DNA of 64,000 nucleotides from the NCBI GenBank assembly GCA_030837285.1, contig JAUPKU010000010.1, positions 1 to 64,000 on the forward strand, written 5' to 3'. Made by a program: the position numbers and the translations under genes. This stretch comes from Thermoproteota archaeon. GTDB lineage: Archaea; Thermoproteota; Bathyarchaeia; RBG-16-48-13; GCA-020355125. Shown piece after piece: positions 39,418 through 47,951 of the stretch. Positions within the stretch are counted from its first letter, which is position 1, and every line of letters begins with the position of its first letter. The notes under the pieces were generated by a model, which was given only the letters and a program-made list of their open reading frames with translations, made no database searches and had not been told where the DNA came from.

Positions 39418-40962
39418 ATGGAAGAACAGAAACTCATCAACAATCGCCTTAAAATTGCTCTTTCCCTAACTATAAATGCTGGATACCAGCTTGACGGAAC
39501 TGCTTTCGCTCTTCTTAAGACTATAGCTCAAACCAAGGAAATAAAAGAAATCCTGGAAGCTACTATAGATAAGACTGCGAAACTCAAAGAAAGACCTCTC
39601 TTCATAACAAGAGAAATGATAGAGGAAATCATAAAAGAATCCATTCCAGAGGACGAAGACTTTAAAACCGTCAGTGAAGGAGTGGGTAAAATATTTCAAC
39701 CACCCGCAAAAGACATGGAAGCCGAGATTGAGATTGTTGATGATCCTACAGATAAAATTAGCTCTGCGGGTGAAGTTGGAGACTTTCTTAAATACTTTAG
39801 AGACAGGTTTACCCGACTTGAGAAGATATTAAAGCAAAGACTTGATGTCAAAGACGCTGTACCAATAAAAATAGTCCTTGATGCGGCCTTAAACTCTAAT
39901 GTAAAAACCATCGGTATTGTAACCGAGATTAGAGAAAGAAATAGAATGATTTTTATGAGTCTTGAAGACTTTGAGAGTACTGTAACAGTTCTTGTTCTAC
40001 CAACAGTTGATAAGTCAATATTCGAAAAAGCTCAGAGGATATTTCTAGATCAGGTAGTATGCGTTCAAGGCAAGCGAGGAAATAGAGACCTTATTATCGC
40101 TACCGATTTCATAAGCCCAGACATTCCTGAAAGAAGACCTAGGACTGCGACAACTAATATCTGTGCTGCTCTATTATCCGATTTACATATTGGAAGTAAC
40201 AAATTTCTAGAAGATAACTTCAATCACTTCATTAGATGGCTAAAGGGTCAAGAAGGCAATAACCGACAAAGAGAAATGGCTGGTAATGTAAAATACATAA
40301 TTATTTGCGGTGATATTGTGGACGGAATAGGTATCTACCCCGATCAGGAAAAGGAACTCTCCATAGGAGACGTATACGAGCAATATAGAGTTGCTGCAAG
40401 AATCCTCCAAAAAATCCCTGAATACATTGAAGTTATTATCAGTCCAGGTAATCATGATGCAACACGTCAATCACTACCTCAACCAGCCATACCAATGAAA
40501 TATGCAGAACCAATCTATGAGGCAAGAAGAATCACTATGCTTGGAAATCCGACGAAAATCAATTTGAACAAAGTAAATTTTCTCCTATACCATGGTCGAA
40601 GCTTAGACGATGTGATTGGGGTTGTTCCTGAAATCTCATATAAGAACATTAATGAAACAATAACAGTAGCTATGAGATATCTCCTCAAAGTACGCCATCT
40701 AGCCCCAATATACGGAAAGAAAACGCCCATAGCACCAGAACCAAACGACTTACTTGTGATTGACACACCCCCAGACGTCTTTCACACGGGACATATACAT
40801 GTAAATGGATACGATACATATAGGGGAACACTACTCATCAATTCTGGTACATGGCAAGGACAGACTGAATTTCAAAGGAAAATGGGACTTGAACCTACTC
40901 CCGGAATAGCTCCAATCATAGATTTAAAAACATACCAAGTTACCCCAATTAATTTTGTATAA
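39418..40962 (+). CDS. polB: DNA polymerase II (family D) small subunit DP1
   Basis: OB-fold region VGIVTEIRERNRMIFMSLEDFESTVTVLV; phosphoesterase motifs AALLSDLHIGSNKF, YIIICGDIVDGIG, IISPGNHDATR, LLYHGRSLDDVI, VFHTGHIHVNG. Confidence 0.95.
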   Translation: MEEQKLINNRLKIALSLTINAGYQLDGTAFALLKTIAQTKEIKEILEATIDKTAKLKERPLFITREMIEEIIKESIPEDEDFKTVSEGVGKIFQPPAKDMEAEIEIVDDPTDKISSAGEVGDFLKYFRDRFTRLEKILKQRLDVKDAVPIKIVLDAALNSNVKTIGIVTEIRERNRMIFMSLEDFESTVTVLVLPTVDKSIFEKAQRIFLDQVVCVQGKRGNRDLIIATDFISPDIPERRPRTATTNICAALLSDLHIGSNKFLEDNFNHFIRWLKGQEGNNRQREMAGNVKYIIICGDIVDGIGIYPDQEKELSIGDVYEQYRVAARILQKIPEYIEVIISPGNHDATRQSLPQPAIPMKYAEPIYEARRITMLGNPTKINLNKVNFLLYHGRSLDDVIGVVPEISYKNINETITVAMRYLLKVRHLAPIYGKKTPIAPEPNDLLVIDTPPDVFHTGHIHVNGYDTYRGTLLINSGTWQGQTEFQRKMGLEPTPGIAPIIDLKTYQVTPINFV

Positions 40963-41047
40963 TTATTCATGGAAAAAACATAGTTCATAGACTCTAATAA
41001 CCAAAACTAATAGTATATAATTAATTATTTATTAATGGTTGAGTACT

Positions 41048-41602
41048 ATGAGAATTCTTGCAATAGAAGATGGCGGATTTAAATTAGATGCATTAAAAAA
41101 AAAGGGAAGAGCTCTATTAGTAGGAGTTTTTACCTGTGATTTTTATATTGAGAAGTTAATTATCTCACATGTTCAAATAGATGGATTAGATGCTACATCA
41201 AAATTAATTAAAATAGCCAAAAATCAAAAATTGCATTTAGACTTAATCATTTTAGGAGCTATTTCTTTTGCTGGCTTTAATTTAATAGACATAATGAAAG
41301 TCTATTCGACCTTAAAAGTTCCTATAATAGTCGTTAACTCTAAAAAACCAAAGGAAGGTGCCATCGAAAGAGCGATATGGCGTCACTTCTTCGATTGGCA
41401 AGAACGTTTACTAATAATAGAAAAAACAAAAAAGCCTATGAAATTAATTCTCAGAAAAACTGAAAATATATACTTACAAATTGCTGGTATCTCGTTCATA
41501 AGAGCTGCGAAGATAATTAAAAAATTAACTATTTTCGGAAAACAACCTGAACCAATTAGAATAGCGCGTATCCTTGCATACGAAATAAGCAAGCAAAAAT
41601 AA
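41048..41602 (+). CDS. DUF99 family protein (endonuclease V-like fold)
   Basis: LAIEDGGFK...ALLVGVFTCDFYIEKLIISHVQIDGLDATSKL; DLIILGAISFAGFNLIDI. Confidence 0.88.
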   Translation: MRILAIEDGGFKLDALKKKGRALLVGVFTCDFYIEKLIISHVQIDGLDATSKLIKIAKNQKLHLDLIILGAISFAGFNLIDIMKVYSTLKVPIIVVNSKKPKEGAIERAIWRHFFDWQERLLIIEKTKKPMKLILRKTENIYLQIAGISFIRAAKIIKKLTIFGKQPEPIRIARILAYEISKQK

Positions 41603-41605
41603 AAA

Positions 41606-42850
41606 TTAGTTATTTTTCTCACCAATACATTTTGGAGAATAAGTCATAACTTGATTAAGCCAAACGTCTTCATTAAAAACATCTTTGACAATGCTATACG
41701 AAACACCTAAACGGACTTTCTTAGTCCTACCATATCTGCCTAAATTAACAACCCGTGCATTCAAGAGACCAATAATATCTAACTCATTTATTAGACCACT
41801 TACCCGCCTCTGCGTCAGAGCCTCTAGATTAAGTTGCCCACATAACTCTTTATAGACTTCATAGATATCGCCAGTAATAGATCCTTCAGTTCTTACTTTC
41901 TTCATTAAATACGTACCACAAACCACAAGTTTAGAATGCAATGGAAGAGTTTTCAAGACTGTAACTACTCTATCCTGCTCAATTTCTTCTCCGGCGTGGC
42001 GAATATGACTTTCATTAACCACGAGACTCCCTTCTCTTTCAGCTAATTCACCAGCAATCCGCAAAAGATCTAGAGCCCTTCTAGCATCTCCATGCTCAGC
42101 AGCAGCCAAAGCCGAGCAGAGATTTAATGCACCATCAGATAAAGTATTTTCAACAAATGAGATCTTAGCTCTCTCTAGAAGAATGTCCTTAATCTCTGTG
42201 GCAATATATGGTTTAAAAATAACCTCTTCCTCACTCAAGCTACTTAATACTCGAGGATCCAGAAGCTCTTTAAAGCGTAAATCATTTGAAATACCAATTA
42301 TTGAAAGTCGACCATTTTTAAGATTCTCATTTATCCTGGTTAACTCATAAAGTAAAGCGTCTCCCTGTGCTTTAACGAGGGCATCAATTTCGTCCAAAAC
42401 AACAATTATAAGAGTGTGTTTTACATTCAATTCACTCTTGAATCTTTCGAAGACCTCGTTAGTAGCTAATCCAGTAAATGGAATTTTTATTCCTAAGCTC
42501 TCTCCAAGTCTAGCCAAAATCCGATAATCCGTACCAATGAGACGACAGTTTAAATAACATCCTTCAACTGAGGCGCCTATCTCGTGTCCCTTATGAATGA
42601 GGCGATCTAACACGTGTTTAACTACAGCAGTTTTACCAGTACCTGTATTCCCATATATAAACAAATTCGACCCACGAAAACCACGTAAAACTGGAACAAG
42701 TATTTCTCCAATCTGTTGAAGTTGCTCATTTCTATGTGGAAGATGTTCTGGAACATAATCTGGCCGTAGAACTTCTCTATCTTTAAAGATTTTTGGCCCT
42801 CTTAAAAAACCATCAAAGATATTATCAAGTAGGTCATGTTCTTCAGACAA
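41606..42850 (-). CDS. cdc6: ORC1-type DNA replication protein (Orc1/Cdc6)
   Basis: VLRPDYVPEHLPHRNEQLQQIGEIL; LFIYGNTGTGKTAVVKHVL; LIIVVLDEIDALV; ISNDLRFKELLDPRVLSSLSEEEVIFKPY; C-terminal winged helix. Confidence 0.95.
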   Translation of the reverse strand: MSEEHDLLDNIFDGFLRGPKIFKDREVLRPDYVPEHLPHRNEQLQQIGEILVPVLRGFRGSNLFIYGNTGTGKTAVVKHVLDRLIHKGHEIGASVEGCYLNCRLIGTDYRILARLGESLGIKIPFTGLATNEVFERFKSELNVKHTLIIVVLDEIDALVKAQGDALLYELTRINENLKNGRLSIIGISNDLRFKELLDPRVLSSLSEEEVIFKPYIATEIKDILLERAKISFVENTLSDGALNLCSALAAAEHGDARRALDLLRIAGELAEREGSLVVNESHIRHAGEEIEQDRVVTVLKTLPLHSKLVVCGTYLMKKVRTEGSITGDIYEVYKELCGQLNLEALTQRRVSGLINELDIIGLLNARVVNLGRYGRTKKVRLGVSYSIVKDVFNEDVWLNQVMTYSPKCIGEKNN

Positions 42851-43500
42851 ATCTATAGTGCGCCTCTAACATTTCGACGAACAGCTGTCCCATTTCCACT
42901 CCAGAAATAAAAAACAGTTTGTCTAAAAAATCAAATAATTATAATAAAATTTTTTACTCAATAATACCCCCACACCCCACAATTTCCAATCCAAAAAATA
43001 TTAAATAGAATGTTAATTATTTTATTTTAAAAAAAATTATCTAATTGGTATATTTAATTAATAATATTTATAATAATTGTAAAATTCATTAAACAAATTT
43101 ATCTAATTGATAAATGTAATCTAAAATTATCAATTGTTGAACTTCATATGAATTCCAGTGGATAATTGGGGGACGGTTATAAATCCCTGATCTTATTAGT
43201 GAAATCCTTGTGTGAAATAGTGTGAATAGATGAAAAAAAAGAAGTCATTTTTTTCTTTATTTTGATAATTGACCTCTTTTCCATGAGAAAAATCTAGACC
43301 CCTTCTTTTCCATTGGAAACAGAGATTTTATCCAATTTCTAGGAATTTTTAACTAATATCCTCTGTGAATCAGTGAAATAACAAAAAAGATAATTTATTT
43401 TTCTCATTTCAGTAATAAATCTATTTTAGACCTTATTTCAAAGTTCACAAATAATTACTTTCACAAGATATCTTTTTATCTTGTGAATATGTTATCTTTT
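42851..43500. other. Candidate chromosomal replication origin (intergenic, AT-rich, ORB-like elements)
   Basis: Immediately upstream of cdc6. ORB-like TTCCAGTGGATAATTGGGGG (+) 43153-43172; revcomp TTCCAATGGAAAAGAAGGGG (-) 43299-43318; revcomp TTGGATTGGAAATTGTGGGG (-) 42975-42994. Extremely AT-rich stretch 42995-43152 between two of them. Confidence 0.75.
43460..43487. promoter_or_regulatory. Perfect 11-bp inverted repeat TTCACAAGATA-N6-TATCTTGTGAA
   Basis: Read directly; upstream of the wHTH ORF. Confidence 0.85.
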
Positions 43501-43613
43501 GAAATCAAGGAGGAGTATGCCGCCTGCCTACGAATAAGGTAAAGGTAAATATCAATGATGATGAGGGAAATAAAATAATCATCTCATTTGAAGGAAAAAT
43601 AACAAGAAATAAA

Positions 43614-43937
43614 GTGCTTCAAGTGCTTGATTTCGTAGAACTACTAGGCGGAGGTTCGACTTCAAATGAAGAAAGAAATATATCTGATTTTTCGAAATTT
43701 GAAAAAATCAGAAACGTTATAGAGCGGAAACTCCCTATTGGCTCGTTTACATCACAAGAGGTAATGATGGTCTATGAGGATTTGCTCAACGAGCCAATAG
43801 GACTAAGCACTGTATCAACCTACCTTTCCCGATTAGTTGATAAGGGCTTTCTAACGAGATCCGGATCTGCAGCTAGTCGTAAGTACAAACTTAAAAGACA
43901 CCGAACTCTACCCGAAGAACAACATATTCAACCATAA
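43614..43937 (+). CDS. Winged-helix (wHTH) DNA-binding protein; true start probably upstream (about 43517)
   Basis: LPIGSFTSQEVMMVYEDLLNEPIGLSTVSTYLSRLVDKGFLTRSGSAASRKYKL; frame is open upstream (PTNKVKVNINDDEGNKIIISFEGKITRNK). Confidence 0.7.
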   Translation: MLQVLDFVELLGGGSTSNEERNISDFSKFEKIRNVIERKLPIGSFTSQEVMMVYEDLLNEPIGLSTVSTYLSRLVDKGFLTRSGSAASRKYKLKRHRTLPEEQHIQP

Positions 43938-43988
43938 ATAATATAGGATTAAAGAGCACGAATTATAATATTATATAATGTAGTTATT

Positions 43989-44711
43989 CTAGCCTTTGGC
44001 TTCCAATTTTTCCTTTAGTTTTTCGTTAGCTCTATATACAAAAGGGATCTTGTGTGTATCTCTTTCTATGAAACCCTCTTGCCAGAGTTTTTTCATTAGT
44101 CTAGCTGTGTGCTCTCGAGTTTTTCCAATCATTTCTTCTATTTGTGGCGCTGTTTTAGGTCCTTGTGTTAGTAAAGATTGAATTATTTGTTCTTCCGTTT
44201 CTGTTAGTTTTACTTCTAAAGGTGTTTCATCTTTAACAGTAATATTTGTTGTTACTGGGATTTGGTGATATTTTTCATCTAAATCAATGAATTGTTTCTG
44301 TATTCCTTGTTGAGTTTTTGACAGATCGTTAATCTCATCTTGCATAGTAGTAATATGTTCAATAAGATTCTTGTTTACTGTGAAAGCAGCTTTCAAACTT
44401 TTGATTAAATTACTTATCTTTCCTTCAACTAGTCGATTCTGTCCTGTTAGTTTCTCAATACTTGAATTTATGTTTTCCATATCAGAGTTTATATTTACAA
44501 TCCTTTTGTCCTGATCGTCTTGATGTCGCTTAAATGAAAGAACTATACTTCCTATAACATTCTTCGCTTCAACGTATTCTTTTTTCAACTTTAAGATTTT
44601 TCTAAAATAAAAAATAATAAGAATAAAAGCTGATAAGAAAACGCTAATAGCTGAAAAAAGCAGAATTTCTTCAAAGTTTCTAACTATAATAAATGATTGT
44701 AAAAGTATCAA
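43989..44711 (-). CDS. Membrane-anchored coiled-coil protein with C-terminal winged HTH
   Basis: N-terminal TM ILLFSAISVFLSAFILIIFYF; coiled coil; TEEQIIQSLLTQGPKTAPQIEEMIGKTREHTARLMKKLWQEGFIERD. Confidence 0.75.
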   Translation of the reverse strand: MILLQSFIIVRNFEEILLFSAISVFLSAFILIIFYFRKILKLKKEYVEAKNVIGSIVLSFKRHQDDQDKRIVNINSDMENINSSIEKLTGQNRLVEGKISNLIKSLKAAFTVNKNLIEHITTMQDEINDLSKTQQGIQKQFIDLDEKYHQIPVTTNITVKDETPLEVKLTETEEQIIQSLLTQGPKTAPQIEEMIGKTREHTARLMKKLWQEGFIERDTHKIPFVYRANEKLKEKLEAKG

Positions 44712-44725
44712 CGTTTATCCCGACC

Positions 44726-45304
44726 CTAAGTTTCAAAATGTATAATTGATGATAACACATCAATTTTAGTTATTATTCCTATGATTTTTTCGTGTTCAAG
44801 TACTAGTATTGCAGGCTCACCAAGCGAAAGCAGAATCAAAATATCAGAAATATTCGTTATGGGATCAACAGTTTTAAAGCGCTCACCCATAACCTCATAT
44901 ATTGATGTATTGAAGAATCTGTCTGGGTTACTACTTCTTACAATTCTATCGACTAGGCTAGATTCTTGGATGCTACCAATGTTCTTACTGTCCTTAATAA
45001 CAGGAATCTGAGAGATATCGTGCTTCTTCATAAGTTCAATAGCTCTTCGAACATTGTCTGAAACATTGATAGTTATAACGGGACTATTCATCACATCTTT
45101 TGCTGTTCTCTCACCTTGTGCAATCACTATAGCTTGAACTATTTTTTTTACTGTAGAAAGGCGAGGATCCACACTATTATTCTCTATACGAGCTATTAAT
45201 GATTGACTTACTCCAGCTTTCTTCGATAATTCCTTCTGTGTTAAGCCTGCTATCTTTCTAAGGCGTCGAATATCCTCTACTGTAATCAGCTTCACCGACA
45301 TCAC
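44726..45304 (-). CDS. XRE-type HTH plus tandem CBS domain transcriptional regulator
   Basis: EDIRRLRKIAGLTQKELSKKAGVSQSLIARIENNSVDPRLSTVKKI; AKDVMNSPVITINVSDNVRRAIELMKKHDISQIPVI. Confidence 0.92.
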   Translation of the reverse strand: MMSVKLITVEDIRRLRKIAGLTQKELSKKAGVSQSLIARIENNSVDPRLSTVKKIVQAIVIAQGERTAKDVMNSPVITINVSDNVRRAIELMKKHDISQIPVIKDSKNIGSIQESSLVDRIVRSSNPDRFFNTSIYEVMGERFKTVDPITNISDILILLSLGEPAILVLEHEKIIGIITKIDVLSSIIHFET

Positions 45305-45362
45305 GAAATATCGCCTATATAAGTTATGTTGTGATTTTCAAGGTAATAAATGTTACATCACA

Positions 45363-45370
45363 TGATATCA
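45363..45370. promoter_or_regulatory. TGATATCA palindromic box within TCACATGATATCACAAC
   Basis: Read directly; just upstream of the XRE-CBS gene. Confidence 0.6.
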
Positions 45371-45518
45371 CAACATTAAACTTTGTGTGATATAGAATTC
45401 AATAATATTAAATCACTTGTGATTTAGCTATCATCTATATATGAATCTTTTTTTCTTATATTTCACGGTTCAATCATAGATATAGTACAGTTTTTTTCTT
45501 ACTAAGAAAAACTAAATA

Positions 45519-45532
45519 ATGTGATATCACAT
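45519..45532. promoter_or_regulatory. 14-bp perfect palindrome ATGTGATATCACAT
   Basis: Read directly. Confidence 0.8.
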
Positions 45533-45590
45533 AAAGTCACGGATCAATTAAGTCTTGAACTAAAAATATAATATTTAAAAATATATTTTT

Positions 45591-45620
45591 ATTTTAAATA
45601 TAATTAATTATATTTAAAAT
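45591..45620. repeat. 30-bp perfect AT-only palindrome ATTTTAAATATAATTAATTATATTTAAAAT
   Basis: Read directly; equals its own reverse complement. Confidence 0.95.
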
Positions 45621-45669
45621 GGAATTGTTAAAATTATTGAATTTCTTTAATTCATAACCGTGATAACTC

Positions 45670-45679
45670 GTGATATCAC
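45670..45679. promoter_or_regulatory. Palindromic box GTGATATCAC
   Basis: Read directly; immediately beyond the 3' end of ORF 45685-46179. Confidence 0.75.
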
Positions 45680-45684
45680 ATTAT

Positions 45685-46179
45685 TTATTCTTTATTTTTA
45701 TTAAAATTGAGATAAAATAGTGAATCTTCAAGCTCCTTTTTTAATAAAAGGATTGTATTAAGCTTATTTTTATCTAAATTGCTTGATTTTGTTTTATTCC
45801 ACATCTTTTCATATGCTTCCATATATTCTTGAAGTTTATTTGCTATCTCAGTAAAAGGGGTTAATTTTGGCGTATCTAAAATACCTACGTACCCTAGAAG
45901 GAGAATTGTATTTATTGTACGGGTGACGTTTCTTCTTGCTTGTCTTAATGTATGATTAAAGGAACCTCGTGTTATTGGGGTTTTTGATGGTCGTAGTTTT
46001 GATTTTTGTTCGTAAGCCATTTTAAAATCTACTATATTATTAGCTAAAATATCAATTAGGAATGTTTGAAGTTGTATTTCTGTTAAATGACTATTTTTCA
46101 TTAATATTTTAGCTAAAGGATCGCTAATTATCCTTTCTACTTTTTCTTGAATTTCTTGAGCATCATCTCGGTTCTCCAA
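45685..46179 (-). CDS. Hypothetical protein, helical and Lys-rich, no recognised family
   Basis: 164 aa; MENRDDAQEIQEKVERIISDPLAKILMKNSHLTEIQLQTFLIDILANNIVDFKMAYEQKSKLRPSKTPITRGSFNHTLRQARRNVTRTINTILLLGYVGI. Confidence 0.75.
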   Translation of the reverse strand: MENRDDAQEIQEKVERIISDPLAKILMKNSHLTEIQLQTFLIDILANNIVDFKMAYEQKSKLRPSKTPITRGSFNHTLRQARRNVTRTINTILLLGYVGILDTPKLTPFTEIANKLQEYMEAYEKMWNKTKSSNLDKNKLNTILLLKKELEDSLFYLNFNKNKE

Positions 46180-46445
46180 GGTAAAGACTCAACCATCGGA
46201 TACAATTTTGTATACGACGATATAAGACTTTTCCCTTTTTGTATTATTTTTTTTGTATATATTATTAATAAATTAATCTTTTCAAGAAATTTATTCTGTA
46301 TACTATTACATGATCATGTTTTTTTGGAGGGTTTATATACTTTCAGACTTATTTACGGTACATAATTATCTGTCAGAGATATTAAGTGTATTAAGAAAAA
46401 TAGTATTTTAGCTAGATTTCCGAAAATATCTAAGGAACATTTCTA

Positions 46446-46469
46446 TTGTGATAGTCTGTAATATCACAA
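46446..46469. promoter_or_regulatory. Inverted repeat TTGTGATA-N8-TATCACAA
   Basis: Read directly. Confidence 0.75.
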
Positions 46470-46709
46470 ATAACATTAGCAAGGCGTTGAGAACTTAGCC
46501 AAACCCTGATGTCACATTGTTTGAAGCCTATTAACGTTTATTCTGAAAATAATCTCTTCTATGATTAACCTTAAACTAGAATTGGTTAAAATATCACATG
46601 TGACATAGGATAATTAATATAAATTTTTTGAAAATCAATGATAATGAAAAACTAAATAAGACTGCCTCTCTCCTCAATAGGACTGTACCATTTGATGAGG
46701 TCTTAGAGT

Positions 46710-46949
46710 TTGGGCCGAAGAAGAAGGAAAGTAGTGAGACTTCCTAAAAGAAGTCTACCTAAAGTATTTCTATGTCCAAAATGCGGAGAGGATGCAGTGA
46801 GGGTGGCTATGGGTGGAAAGGAATTACTCGCCATAGCTACTTGTGGAAAGTGTGGACTAAGAGCAGAGATTCAAACTTCTCCAAAAGATCAGCAGGTGGA
46901 TATTTACTGCAAATTTACAGACAAATTCTATGCAAAAGAACTGGTGTGA
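46710..46949 (+). CDS. Elf1-like transcription elongation factor (zinc ribbon)
   Basis: MGRRRRKVVRLPKRSLPKVFLCPKCGEDAVRVAM..LAIATCGKCGLRAEI. Confidence 0.8.
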   Translation: MGRRRRKVVRLPKRSLPKVFLCPKCGEDAVRVAMGGKELLAIATCGKCGLRAEIQTSPKDQQVDIYCKFTDKFYAKELV

Positions 46950-46953
46950 CTTC

Positions 46954-47730
46954 ATGAGGAACGTAGAACAATACCTCTTGGATAAGATTCGACAGAATGG
47001 GAGCATTCATTTCACTCTAATCGATCCTGAAGAAATGATCTCTTCGAAAATAGTTGATATTGTGGAATATCTAGAAATGGCAGGAACTACGGCTATAATG
47101 GTTGGAGGCTCGACGGTTGCTTCTATCTCACAACTAGATGACATTGTTAAATTAATAAAAGGTAACATAAAGATCCCGGTAATTCTATTTCCTAATAATC
47201 TGACTGGAATTAGTAAATTTGCAGATGCTATATTGTTCATGTCACTTCTTAACTCTAATAATCCTTATTTTATTACTGGTGTTCAAGCATTAGGAGCACC
47301 ATTGATTAAGCAGTATGGTATGGAGTCCCTTTCTCTTGGCTATATTATTATCGGAGAGGGAAGTACAGCAGCCTATATTGGACAAGCGCATTCAATACCA
47401 CATGATAAATCTGAGGTGGCTGCTAGCTATGCTCTTGCAGCTCAGTACCTCGGTATGCATTTCGTTTATCTCGAAGCTGGTTCAGGATCTAAGAAACCAG
47501 TAAATGCTGAGATGGTTGCAATGGTTAAGCAGAACTTGGAAATTCCATTGATTGTAGGTGGTGGCATTAGAACAGAAGCTGAGGCAAGAGCTGTTGTAGA
47601 AGCGGGGGCTGATATAGTGGTTACGGGAAATCTTCTTGAAGAAGATACTGTTGCAGATAGAAGGATAGACAGGATACTGGCAGTTATAAGGGAAGCAGGG
47701 AAAAAAAGGATAAAGGAGAATTGTCACTAA
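46954..47730 (+). CDS. Geranylgeranylglyceryl phosphate synthase family
   Basis: IHFTLIDPEEM; AIMVGGSTVASISQLDDIVKLIKGNIKIPVILFPNN; YLEAGSGSKKPVNAEMVAMVK; IPLIVGGGIRTEAEARAVVEAGADIVVTGN. Confidence 0.93.
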   Translation: MRNVEQYLLDKIRQNGSIHFTLIDPEEMISSKIVDIVEYLEMAGTTAIMVGGSTVASISQLDDIVKLIKGNIKIPVILFPNNLTGISKFADAILFMSLLNSNNPYFITGVQALGAPLIKQYGMESLSLGYIIIGEGSTAAYIGQAHSIPHDKSEVAASYALAAQYLGMHFVYLEAGSGSKKPVNAEMVAMVKQNLEIPLIVGGGIRTEAEARAVVEAGADIVVTGNLLEEDTVADRRIDRILAVIREAGKKRIKENCH

Positions 47731-47951
47731 ATCAATTATTCACTGATCTTTCTTTCTTCTGCATTTTTACTCTAGGACAACTTTATGAGGGTTTTTTGTT
47801 TTCTCAGCAAACTCAAGACTTAGATAATAATTTCCTTCAATATTGTTCCTAGAATAGTATTGAATCATCCGGATATAATCCTGAAAAATATCAAAGGTAT
47901 TAAACTAGAATTTTCAAGGAACAGGTTTTATTAAGAACAAGTTTAGAAAGA

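Noticed and set aside
42887-42908. Possible fourth ORB (CTGGAGTGGAAATGGGACAG on minus)
   Set aside because: Lacks the full G-string and needs a gap to align; too weak to call.
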